From: CAVQEK01 sp964596645
Lineage (GTDB): Bacteria; Bacteroidota; Bacteroidia; Cytophagales; Cyclobacteriaceae
Direction of reading: 5' to 3'
DNA: 64,000 nt
Assembly (NCBI GenBank): GCA_964596645.1
Contig: CAZQVB010000020.1
Coordinates: forward strand, 22,207-86,206
The position numbers were made by a program, and so were the translations under genes. Of this stretch, positions 1-6,937 are shown piece after piece (within the stretch, counting starts at the first letter, position 1; each line of letters begins with the position of its first letter). A model generated the notes under the pieces. The model was given only the letters and a program-made list of their open reading frames with translations. It was not told the DNA's origin and ran no database searches.

Positions 1-2
1 TT

Positions 3-1076
3 CCCACGGGCATTTCCCTGTACAAGCATGGCGCGAGTAAGGGTTCGTCGGTCAGCTTTCTGATATCGACCCCGCAAACCGGCGTGGACTCCATCATGGC
101 CACCTATGCATTGCTGGGCCTACCGTTTGCCATCATACGGCCCATCATCGCCCTGGTGACGGGCATAGCCGGTGGGTTGGCGACAAATATGGGTGCAAAA
201 GATACCCATACTGCTGCTGTGGAAAATGCTGAGCCTGCCAGCCCGGCAGCGCTCAAAGGGCACAAGCTCAGTCGTATGCTGCACTATGCCTTTGTGGAGT
301 TTCTGCAAGACATCGCCAAATGGCTGATCATCGGCTTGCTGATTGCCGCACTGATAGCGGTACTGGTGCCGGCAAATTTCTTTTCTGCCTATGTGGACAA
401 TGACCTGCTGAGCATGCTCATAGTGCTGGTGGCCTCGGTACCCTTATATGTATGTGCCACCGGCTCAGTGCCCATTGCGGCCGTATTGCTCATGAAGGGG
501 CTATCGCCCGGTGCAGCCATTGTTTTTTTGATGGCTGGCCCTGCTACCAATGCCGCCACCATGGCCGTGGTGGGCAACGTGCTGGGCAAACGCACCTTAT
601 ATACCTACCTGGCTTCCATCATATTAGGCGCCATTTTCTTCGGCCTCATCGTCGATCACTTGCTCCCCAGGGCGTGGTTTACCGAAATGGTGCCCATGGT
701 ACACGAAGGCCACGAGCATCATTTTTTGCCCCAATGGCTGAACGTTGGCAGTGGCATATTACTGATTGTGCTGCTCATCAACAGCTACATACAGCGCTAT
801 AGGAAGCACAGACAATTTATTGCTCAACCAGAAAAGGCCGATGGCCTCTCTACTTTAGATGATACTGCTATGGAAAAAACAGTTGTAGTACATGGAATGA
901 CCTGCAACCACTGCAAGATGAACGTGGAAAATAACCTGAAAACGGTTGAAGGCGTGAAGACCATCGACGTAGATCTCGATACTGCACGCGTACGACTCAC
1001 AGGCGAGCATATTGATCTGGACGAAGTGAAGAAGACAGTAGAAGGCATAGGCTACGAGTATGCCGGTGAGGTATAA
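3..1076 (+). CDS. SO_0444-type Cu/Zn efflux permease with C-terminal HMA domain (5' end cut)
   Basis: The reading frame is open from the first bases of the window, so the N-terminus lies outside it; an internal ATG at 84 is not the real start. The visible part is a polytopic membrane permease of the predicted-permease (DUF318/SO_0444) family. It shows the family signature around STPQTGVDS and PIAAVLLMKGLSPGAA, which in this family resembles a repeated gate-forming helix pair. A His-rich loop (HEGHEHH) precedes the last membrane helix. About 70 residues at the C-terminus form a heavy-metal-associated domain with the metal-binding motif MTCNHC. The family is thought to export copper or zinc, and the HMA domain probably delivers the ion. 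The family call is confident; the ion is inferred. Nothing next to it is metal-related. Confidence 0.85.
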   Translation, partial: PTGISLYKHGASKGSSVSFLISTPQTGVDSIMATYALLGLPFAIIRPIIALVTGIAGGLATNMGAKDTHTAAVENAEPASPAALKGHKLSRMLHYAFVEFLQDIAKWLIIGLLIAALIAVLVPANFFSAYVDNDLLSMLIVLVASVPLYVCATGSVPIAAVLLMKGLSPGAAIVFLMAGPATNAATMAVVGNVLGKRTLYTYLASIILGAIFFGLIVDHLLPRAWFTEMVPMVHEGHEHHFLPQWLNVGSGILLIVLLINSYIQRYRKHRQFIAQPEKADGLSTLDDTAMEKTVVVHGMTCNHCKMNVENNLKTVEGVKTIDVDLDTARVRLTGEHIDLDEVKKTVEGIGYEYAGEV

Positions 1077-1143
1077 TGCCATGGGCAATGCTGTGCAGGC
1101 ACAGCTCGTCTGTCCGCCCGCACACCCAGCCTGCTTTGGTGTG

Positions 1144-1209
1144 TCTTGGCTCGTGTCCTCGCTCGCCTTGGTTCGCGTCCTTGCTTGCCTTGATTTGCGT
1201 CTTCACGAA
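1144..1209. repeat. Three imperfect 22-bp tandem repeats
   Basis: Three adjacent 22-bp units lie at 1144-1165, 1166-1187 and 1188-1209. They share the frame CTTGgtTCGcGTCcTcGCTcG, with drift in the third copy. The segment sits in a 287-bp stretch between the permease and the DUF2851 gene in which no convincing gene is seen. Open frames on both strands through it are products of the repeat. The units have no spacers, so this is not a CRISPR array. A role as a terminator or protein-binding array is possible but unsupported. Confidence 0.6.
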
Positions 1210-1363
1210 CCAAGAATGCCCGCCCTGCTTCAAGTCCCCACGACCCAATGATGATTTCCCTTTCAAAAATATTTAGTCGAGATTTAAAGCAGAAACATTC
1301 ATTTGTTGACGGTGGAATGCCGCAGCACATTAAATACTTTCCGTAAAGCATTGAGTCCAGCCA

Positions 1364-2647
1364 ATGAATGAGGCCTTCCTTCATTTTATCTGGAAATTCC
1401 AGAATTTCAATAATAAACGCCTCAGCACACATACCGGTGAGCAGGTGCAGATCATGTATGCCGGCTCACACAACCACCATGCCGGCCCTGATTTCTTAAA
1501 TGCGCGCGTGCAAATAGACAAAATGATGTGGAACGGCCATGTGGAAATCCATGTGGATGCCGCCGACTGGGCCACACACGGCCACATGAATGATAAAGCC
1601 TATGACAACGTGATACTGCATGTAGTGTGGGAAAACAACCGGCCAGCCCACAGACACGACGGCAGTGAAATACCCACCATAGCGCTAAAAAATAAGATTG
1701 ATGCCGCTTTGTTCGATAATTTTCTGGCACTACAGGCAGGCCAGCAAACCATACTTTGCGCCCCGCAGCTCGGGCATGTGACGCCCATCACCATACACAA
1801 CATGCTGGACAGGGCGCTGAGCGGACGCCTCCAAAGAAAAGCAGAAACAATAACGAATATGCTCAATGCGTGCCAGGGCGACTGGGAAGAAACTACCTAC
1901 CGAATACTGGCGCGTAATTTTGGTTTTAAACTCAATGCCGATGCCTTTGAACTGCTGAGCAACAGCCTGCCGCTGCGCACACTTATGCGACACCGGCATC
2001 ACCCGCTGCAGCTTCACGCCATGCTGTACGGCCAAGCCGGTTTGCTGCCTGCCGAGCCCGACGACTATGCCGCTTCACTGGTGGCAGAGTATCTGTTTTT
2101 ACAGAAAAAATATGATCTGGAGCCCAGGCTGTCCAGGCATCATTGGAAGTTTTTACGTCTTCGGCCTGCAAACTTCCCCACCATTCGACTGGCTCAGTTT
2201 ACAGCACTGCTCCTGAAACAACCCTCGCTTTTCAGCCAGATCGTAACCGGTGAAGGCGTGCCGGCGCTGAGGCAACATTTTGCTGTGGAGCTGCCGGAGT
2301 ATTGGCAGCGCCACTACGATTTTGGTAAGCAGGGGCACGTAGCCGGAAGGCTTGGCAAGGGCAGCATCGACAATATTTTGATCAACACCGTAGCACCGCT
2401 GCTGGCCGCCTACACCTTGGAAACGGGCGATCAACAACACCTGGAGCGGGCATTGGAGATTCTTCAATCGTTGAAAAATGAAGACAATAACATCATACGC
2501 AAGTGGTGTGCGGCAGGAGTTGGCATAGCTACAGCATTTGACTCACAGGCAGCACTGGAGCTATACCACTCGTATTGTACACACAAGAAATGCCTCGATT
2601 GCCAGATAGGTGTATCATTGGTGCAAAATGTGCCAGGGCATGTCTGA
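1364..2647 (+). CDS. DUF2851 family protein
   Basis: This 427-residue soluble protein matches the Bacteroidota family DUF2851. The N-terminal region holds the family's most conserved block (AGPDFLNARVQID, then GHVEIHV, then VILHVVWEN). The C-terminus has a Cys cluster, CTHKKCLDCQIG, that could bind a metal. Length is usual for the family. No biochemical function is established. The 3' end overlaps the next membrane-protein gene by 8 nt at its ATG (2640), suggesting coupled translation. No Shine-Dalgarno sequence is evident, which is usual for this phylum. Confidence 0.85.
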   Translation: MNEAFLHFIWKFQNFNNKRLSTHTGEQVQIMYAGSHNHHAGPDFLNARVQIDKMMWNGHVEIHVDAADWATHGHMNDKAYDNVILHVVWENNRPAHRHDGSEIPTIALKNKIDAALFDNFLALQAGQQTILCAPQLGHVTPITIHNMLDRALSGRLQRKAETITNMLNACQGDWEETTYRILARNFGFKLNADAFELLSNSLPLRTLMRHRHHPLQLHAMLYGQAGLLPAEPDDYAASLVAEYLFLQKKYDLEPRLSRHHWKFLRLRPANFPTIRLAQFTALLLKQPSLFSQIVTGEGVPALRQHFAVELPEYWQRHYDFGKQGHVAGRLGKGSIDNILINTVAPLLAAYTLETGDQQHLERALEILQSLKNEDNNIIRKWCAAGVGIATAFDSQAALELYHSYCTHKKCLDCQIGVSLVQNVPGHV

Positions 2648-3905
2648 TTCGATGGCGATGGTGATGAATGCCTGCCTCCTCGCCGGGCTTTTGTTGATAC
2701 TTTTCAGAAATGTACTGCACCATCCATACCGTCGCTGGTTCATGTTGGCACTGCTCATGAAGATGGCCGGCGGGCTGGCGTTGGGGCTGCTATACAGGCA
2801 CTACTACGCCGGCGGCGACACGATGGCTTATTATCAGGAGGCCGGCAATATGCTGCGATGGCTAAGCGAAGGCGGCAGCATATTCAACCTCTATTTTGAT
2901 GGGCCCACCAGCGGCCAGTTTTTGTTTGCCGGGCAACCCAGGGCATTTTTTTTTAGCAAACTTATTCTGCCCCTCTACTATGTGACCGGTGGCAACTATT
3001 GGGTGATGGGCTTATACCTGTCGGTGTTTAGCTTCATAAGCAGTGCAGTACTAGTCAACACGATCTGCAGGCAATACCCTCACCTGGCTCCCGCAGCCTT
3101 TGTCGCCTTTCTCTTTGTGCCGAGTGTAGTATTCTGGACGAGTGGGCTTCTCAAAGAAAGCCTTGCGTACGGGGTCATTTGTTTACTCTGGGCTTTGGCA
3201 CTGCGGCCATGGACGAAGGCAGCTCTGTGGAAATGGGCCGTGCTCTACTGTGTTGGTGCGTGGCTTCTTTGGCATTTGAAGTATATGTATGCCGCAGTAC
3301 TTCTTCCCGCCACATGGATTATTCTGGCAGGCCACCTGTGGAAAAGTGTACCTCAAAAAAAGTATTGGTGGACGGCTGGGTTGCTCACCCTTTGTGCGCT
3401 GTTAATGGCCTTTCTGGCCTTTACCAATCTGGAGGCTCGATACAATCTCAATCCCCAACGCCTGCCTGAGGCGCTTTGGGAAAACTACCATGCCATGCGC
3501 AACGCATCAGCTGCCCATGGAGCGGCCAATTACGCTGATCTTCAACCCACCTATTTCAGCCTGATCTATCATGCACCAGAAGCGTTGTATACCGCTCTCT
3601 TCCGGCCGATGATTTGGGAAGCACGGGAATGGCTGCCCCGATTGGCCGGTATAGAAAACGTGCTCATACTTTCATTGACGGTGCTGGCCCTCTATCACAG
3701 CCGTGGCAGGCTGCCGTGGCATAGCCTTCTCTGGTGGGCAGTCATTGTGTATATTGTGTTGTTGGCTATAGGCCTTGGCTATGCCAGCCCCAACTTCGGT
3801 GCGCTCTCCAGATACAAGATTGGCTATTGGCCCTTTTTCTGCTTTCTGGTGCTGAGCGGCATGCCCTGGCTGCGCATCCGCAAGCCCGACTACATGCCGC
3901 GATAG
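2640..3905 (+). CDS. Polytopic membrane protein of unknown function
   Basis: A roughly 421-residue protein with about nine or ten hydrophobic segments spread over its whole length. The ATG at 2640 overlaps the stop of the DUF2851 gene by 8 nt and is preferred; an in-frame GTG at 2610 would add ten residues with no membrane character. A conserved-looking motif, PSVVFWTSGLLKES, lies near the middle, reminiscent of loops in membrane glycosyltransferases and O-antigen polymerase-like proteins. That resemblance is weak, so no function is assigned. Its 3' end overlaps the convergent lipoprotein gene by 16 nt. Confidence 0.75.
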   Translation: MSDSMAMVMNACLLAGLLLILFRNVLHHPYRRWFMLALLMKMAGGLALGLLYRHYYAGGDTMAYYQEAGNMLRWLSEGGSIFNLYFDGPTSGQFLFAGQPRAFFFSKLILPLYYVTGGNYWVMGLYLSVFSFISSAVLVNTICRQYPHLAPAAFVAFLFVPSVVFWTSGLLKESLAYGVICLLWALALRPWTKAALWKWAVLYCVGAWLLWHLKYMYAAVLLPATWIILAGHLWKSVPQKKYWWTAGLLTLCALLMAFLAFTNLEARYNLNPQRLPEALWENYHAMRNASAAHGAANYADLQPTYFSLIYHAPEALYTALFRPMIWEAREWLPRLAGIENVLILSLTVLALYHSRGRLPWHSLLWWAVIVYIVLLAIGLGYASPNFGALSRYKIGYWPFFCFLVLSGMPWLRIRKPDYMPR

Positions 3906-5029
3906 TAGTTGCGCACCTTGCCCTGCACCTGGGCGTAGATGGGCCGGCAAAATTCTATAAATAAATCTTGCGGCGGGGGTGGCGGCACAGGCCGTTGCTT
4001 GGTGATCTGAAGTTGCTCATTTGTGAGCGCACGTTCATCACCGTTGAAATTACCCCAGAACGTCGTCCATACGAATTGACCGGGAAACTTCTCGTGAAGG
4101 GCTATGGTGTTGCTCCTCGCATCGATCACGCGCATGCTCATGAGGCCTTTGGATATGATCTCACTTTTATTCTCTACATAGGTTGCCTTTACTGTACCAT
4201 ATACATCGCTTTTTTTGCCTTCGCCAACAGTCACCTGGCCTACCACTACGCTGTCTCTGCTCAGCTCCTGGGTGCGTTGGAAGTTGTTCGTTTGGCCCAC
4301 TACAAAATCATCAAACTGAAATACAATGATCTGGTCAGGGTTTTCAATATTCTCGTCCCTGCCGGAGAAGAAGCGTACAAATTCATTTTCGTTGTAGTTG
4401 AAAAGGAACTGCTCGATCTGATCCTGAAAAAATTGCGCGCTGAGCTGGTATTGTGCGGTGGGCACCGGGGCCTGCTCTACCAGCACCTTGATTGTGGCCA
4501 GATCATGCGAATGTTGCATTTTGTTCAGCACATCCTCGTATCCAGGTGCGTATTCGTGGGCTTTTAAAAAGTGAAAATATGCTGCCTTTGCAGCCTCGCG
4601 GCTATTTTGAGCCAACACTTCCTCCCCAGCCAAATATTGCTCCTCAGCTGCCTTGCGCGTGTATTGCTGCATCTGAGCATAGAAATCCTGCGGAGTCACT
4701 ACGCGCAGAGCGCCGGGCGATCGCTGTATTTCATCGTGCATGCTGTTCAGCATGCTGTAGGCATCTACCATACGCCCACTTTTGAAACGGTCGTTGGAGG
4801 TTCTGTAGCGGTCAATTTGTGTGGTGTAATACCGTACCGCTTGAGGATAGGCATTTTCCAGTACCGCACTCGATTTTTTATGTGTGGGGTTTTTACGCAG
4901 CCGCTCTACCGCTTCCATTACCGAGGTATAGTAGTCGCCTTGCTCAAAGGACTTCTTTCCGGATGTGCAGCTTGCGCAATAAAAAATAGCCACCAGGCCT
5001 GTCAGGTAAAAAAGATGCTGTGTTCTCAT
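3890..5029 (-). CDS. Lipoprotein of unknown function
   Basis: The ATG at 5029 gives 379 residues starting with a classic lipoprotein signal: MRTQ, a hydrophobic run, then the lipobox CASC with lipid-acceptor Cys21. A TTG at 5047 would place six extra residues before the signal and is less likely. The mature part is mainly helical in character (many Glu/Gln/Tyr residues), suggesting a TPR-like N-terminal half. The end has a short proline run (PVPPPPPQD) near the C-terminus. It resembles large uncharacterised Bacteroidota lipoproteins. It is probably anchored in the outer membrane facing the periplasm. It stands alone on its strand and overlaps the convergent membrane-protein gene by 16 nt. Confidence 0.75.
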   Translation of the reverse strand: MRTQHLFYLTGLVAIFYCASCTSGKKSFEQGDYYTSVMEAVERLRKNPTHKKSSAVLENAYPQAVRYYTTQIDRYRTSNDRFKSGRMVDAYSMLNSMHDEIQRSPGALRVVTPQDFYAQMQQYTRKAAEEQYLAGEEVLAQNSREAAKAAYFHFLKAHEYAPGYEDVLNKMQHSHDLATIKVLVEQAPVPTAQYQLSAQFFQDQIEQFLFNYNENEFVRFFSGRDENIENPDQIIVFQFDDFVVGQTNNFQRTQELSRDSVVVGQVTVGEGKKSDVYGTVKATYVENKSEIISKGLMSMRVIDARSNTIALHEKFPGQFVWTTFWGNFNGDERALTNEQLQITKQRPVPPPPPQDLFIEFCRPIYAQVQGKVRNYYRGM

Positions 5030-5368
5030 GATGCTCGTCTTTGACAAAAAATTGTATCAAGCAAAATTATGCCAAAGCCAAGTTTATTCATACAACATGT
5101 AGGTTATGCCATTAAATGGCGCCTTAAATTCATCTGCTCCGCCAGACTGCTGTGCCCCACGAAGAGCGTGCAATACTGGCCCTGCACTCAGGCCCTACGC
5201 ACAATAAGTCTCTTCAGCCCCTTGTTTCTGATCATACGCACAGTGCTCGTTGTTTTGATTATCAGAAGTGCATATCTAGACAGGCCACCCGCACAATAAG
5301 AATCTCTCTCAGAAACAGCTAAGCTTTGAGCCATCCCTTTCTAATTCTGGAAAACAACATGAGCTTTT

Positions 5369-5390
5369 ATTTGGAACAATCATTCCAAAT
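5369..5390. promoter_or_regulatory. Operator 1 of the SDR gene (TetR-type inverted repeat)
   Basis: Perfect 8-bp arms ATTTGGAA / TTCCAAAT are separated by 6 bp. The core GGAAC-n4-ATTCC matches operator 2 at most positions. The first arm contains the TTTG of the putative -33 element, so a bound repressor would block polymerase. Assignment to the TetR regulator encoded 0.9 kb downstream is an inference from the matching sequence upstream of that regulator. Confidence 0.65.
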
Positions 5391-5402
5391 TGTTTATGTT
5401 TA
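5370..5402 (+). promoter_or_regulatory. Probable promoter of the SDR gene
   Basis: A TTTG at 5370-5373 is followed after 21 bp by TATGTTTA at 5395-5402. This is one base from the Bacteroidota housekeeping consensus TTTG-N19-21-TAnnTTTG. The -33 box lies inside operator 1, and operator 2 begins just after the -7 box, near the expected transcription start. Confidence 0.55.
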
Positions 5403-5406
5403 CAAA

Positions 5407-5422
5407 CGGAACGATCGTTCCG
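5407..5422. promoter_or_regulatory. Operator 2 of the SDR gene (perfect 16-bp palindrome)
   Basis: CGGAACGATCGTTCCG is a perfect palindrome, of the size and symmetry bound by TetR-family dimers. It is centred 35 bp downstream of operator 1 and shares its GGAAC/TTCC half-sites. It covers the expected transcription start of the SDR gene, so occupancy should repress it. Confidence 0.65.
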
Positions 5423-5450
5423 CTATTATAAACTAATATAAAACTGCACA

Positions 5451-6206
5451 ATGAGTAACTTGAAAGGTAAGGTTGCAGTCGTCACAGGCGGCAACAGTGG
5501 TATAGGCTATGCCTCTGCCAAAGATTTAAAAAGTAATGGAGCAACTGTAATAATTACAGGAAGAGATTCGGGCCGGGTGCATACTGCCGCTGAAGAGCTT
5601 GGAGTAAAAGGAATTGTAGCCGATGTTGGAAGCCTCACTGCAATTGAAGGTTTAGTGGAACAAGTCAGATCAGAGTATGGAAATATAGACATACTTTTCG
5701 TAAATGCTGGAATATTTCAGCCTGCACCGGTAGGACAAATAAGCGAAACACTGTTTGATCATCAGATGGGCATAAATTTCAAGGGTGCACTTTTTACCAC
5801 TGAAAAGTTCCTCCCATTATTAAATGACGGTGCATCTATAATTCACTTATCCTCCATCAATGCATACACCGGCATGCCCAATACTGCTGTATACGCTGCA
5901 TCTAAGGCTGCCCTAAATTCTTATACCCGTACAGCCGCCACCGAACTAGCGCCTAGAAATATTCGCGTCAATGCCATCAATCCCGGTCTCGTTTCCACCC
6001 CGATTTTCGGCAAAACAGGGATGTCCGAAGAACAACTGAATGGATTTGCAGAAGCCATGCTGAATCGGATTCCGCTAAAACGATACGGTAAGCCTGAAGA
6101 CATCGCTAAACTTGTGTCCTTCCTGGCCTCTGACGATGCCTCATTCATTACAGGCAGTGAGTATAACATCGATGGAGGCATAATCATCAATCCTCTATTG
6201 GCATGA
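5451..6206 (+). CDS. SDR family NAD(P)-dependent oxidoreductase
   Basis: A 251-residue classical short-chain dehydrogenase/reductase, of normal family length. The Rossmann dinucleotide-binding motif TGGNSGIG is at residues 12-19, the NAG motif follows at 85-87, and the catalytic Ser135, Tyr148 and Lys152 (YAASK) are all present. The C-terminus has the common PEDIAKLVSFLASDDASFITG block. The substrate cannot be told from sequence. The gene is followed 67 bp later by a TetR regulator in the same direction and is preceded by two operator palindromes, so it is probably induced by a small molecule that releases the repressor. Codon use and base composition are AT-richer than in flanking genes, a sign of acquisition. 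Confidence 0.93.
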   Translation: MSNLKGKVAVVTGGNSGIGYASAKDLKSNGATVIITGRDSGRVHTAAEELGVKGIVADVGSLTAIEGLVEQVRSEYGNIDILFVNAGIFQPAPVGQISETLFDHQMGINFKGALFTTEKFLPLLNDGASIIHLSSINAYTGMPNTAVYAASKAALNSYTRTAATELAPRNIRVNAINPGLVSTPIFGKTGMSEEQLNGFAEAMLNRIPLKRYGKPEDIAKLVSFLASDDASFITGSEYNIDGGIIINPLLA

Positions 6207-6218
6207 CGGTTTATTCTA

Positions 6219-6249
6219 TTTGGAACGAAAATTCTAATAATTATATTTG
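6219..6249 (+). promoter_or_regulatory. Promoter of the TetR gene with an overlapping operator-like half-site
   Basis: TTTG at 6219-6222, a 19-bp spacer and TATATTTG at 6242-6249 match the Bacteroidota housekeeping promoter exactly. The sequence ATTTGGAACGA starting at 6218 repeats the left arm of the SDR operators, again with the -33 TTTG inside the arm. The right arm (ATTCTAAT) is degenerate. This suggests autoregulation at lower affinity. Confidence 0.65.
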
Positions 6250-6270
6250 TGGAAGCATTACGCTTCCACA
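6248..6270. repeat. 9-bp perfect inverted repeat at the TetR start
   Basis: Arms TGTGGAAGC and GCTTCCACA enclose the 5-nt loop ATTAC. The right arm ends 3 nt before the ATG at 6274. It overlaps the last base pairs of the -7 box and the expected transcription start, so it could be a second operator or a hairpin that covers the start of the message. Its half-site spacing differs from the GGAAC operators. Confidence 0.5.
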
Positions 6271-6273
6271 TTT

Positions 6274-6855
6274 ATGCCCAGAGTGAAATCGTTTGATGAA
6301 AATGAAGTGCTTATTAAAGCAATGAACCTGTTTTGGAAACAGGGATATTCCGCTACCTCTATACAAGATTTAGTCAATCATTTGGGCATTAATAGGGCAA
6401 GTCTGTATGACACATTTGGCGATAAAGAACAACTGTTCAACAAGTCTTTCGAACTTTATAAACAATTGAACGTCACAGGCTTGAATTGTATCTTTCAAGA
6501 ACAACCTAATGTAAAGCAAGGTTTCTCCATTCTTTTTTCCAAAGCTATACAAGAAGCCGTACTCGATGTCGACTGTAAAGGTTGTTTTGTTGTGAACACC
6601 ACAACAGAATTTATTCCTGGCAATGATGAGATTTATGCGCTATTAGAAAACAATAAAGCAGTCGTTGAAAAAATTTTTTATGATTACCTTTTAAAAGGAA
6701 AAAAAGAGGGCCAGATTAGCACCAAACAGGACTTGAAATCTCTGGCTTCGTTGCTTTATACCATTTATGCAGGACTTAGAGTGGTTTCGAGGATTAACCC
6801 GAAAAAAGACGACTTATCTAAATCAGTGCATGTTGCTTTAAGTTTATTAAGTTGA
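6274..6855 (+). CDS. TetR/AcrR family transcriptional regulator
   Basis: A 193-residue regulator with a typical N-terminal TetR helix-turn-helix: residues 8-55, including ATSIQDLVNHLGINRASLY and the following YDTFGDKEQLF. The ATG at 6274 is chosen because the family N-terminus starts here; an upstream TTG at 6247 lies inside the promoter. The C-terminal ligand-binding half resembles AcrR/NemR-like repressors with a Cys-containing stretch (DCKGCFVVNTT, two Cys) that could sense electrophiles. That role is an inference. It lies directly downstream of the SDR gene, its presumed target, and probably represses both genes through GGAAC-type operators. It is AT-rich like its partner. Confidence 0.9.
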   Translation: MPRVKSFDENEVLIKAMNLFWKQGYSATSIQDLVNHLGINRASLYDTFGDKEQLFNKSFELYKQLNVTGLNCIFQEQPNVKQGFSILFSKAIQEAVLDVDCKGCFVVNTTTEFIPGNDEIYALLENNKAVVEKIFYDYLLKGKKEGQISTKQDLKSLASLLYTIYAGLRVVSRINPKKDDLSKSVHVALSLLS

Positions 6856-6937
6856 AAACTGAATAGTGAGGATCTCCAAATTTTTGCACGATCCAAGTGC
6901 GAATACAAGTCCTGCCTGCCATATAATTTTATAACCT

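Larger units (their letters stand above)
5030..5450. other. 421-bp gene-free segment ahead of the SDR/TetR cassette
   Basis: The left two-thirds (to about 5340) contain no gene, repeat or RNA that I can recognise. A 76-codon open frame at 5069-5299 has no family likeness or conserved character and is not called. The right end carries the two operators and the promoter described separately. Base composition becomes clearly AT-richer from about 5330 onwards, marking the left edge of the cassette. Confidence 0.6.

Noticed and set aside
1144..1209. Possible CRISPR array
   Set aside because: Only three units, contiguous and without spacers; no cas gene in the window.
5069..5299. 76-codon open frame upstream of the SDR gene
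   Set aside because: No family likeness, no ribosome site, and composition unlike neighbouring genes.
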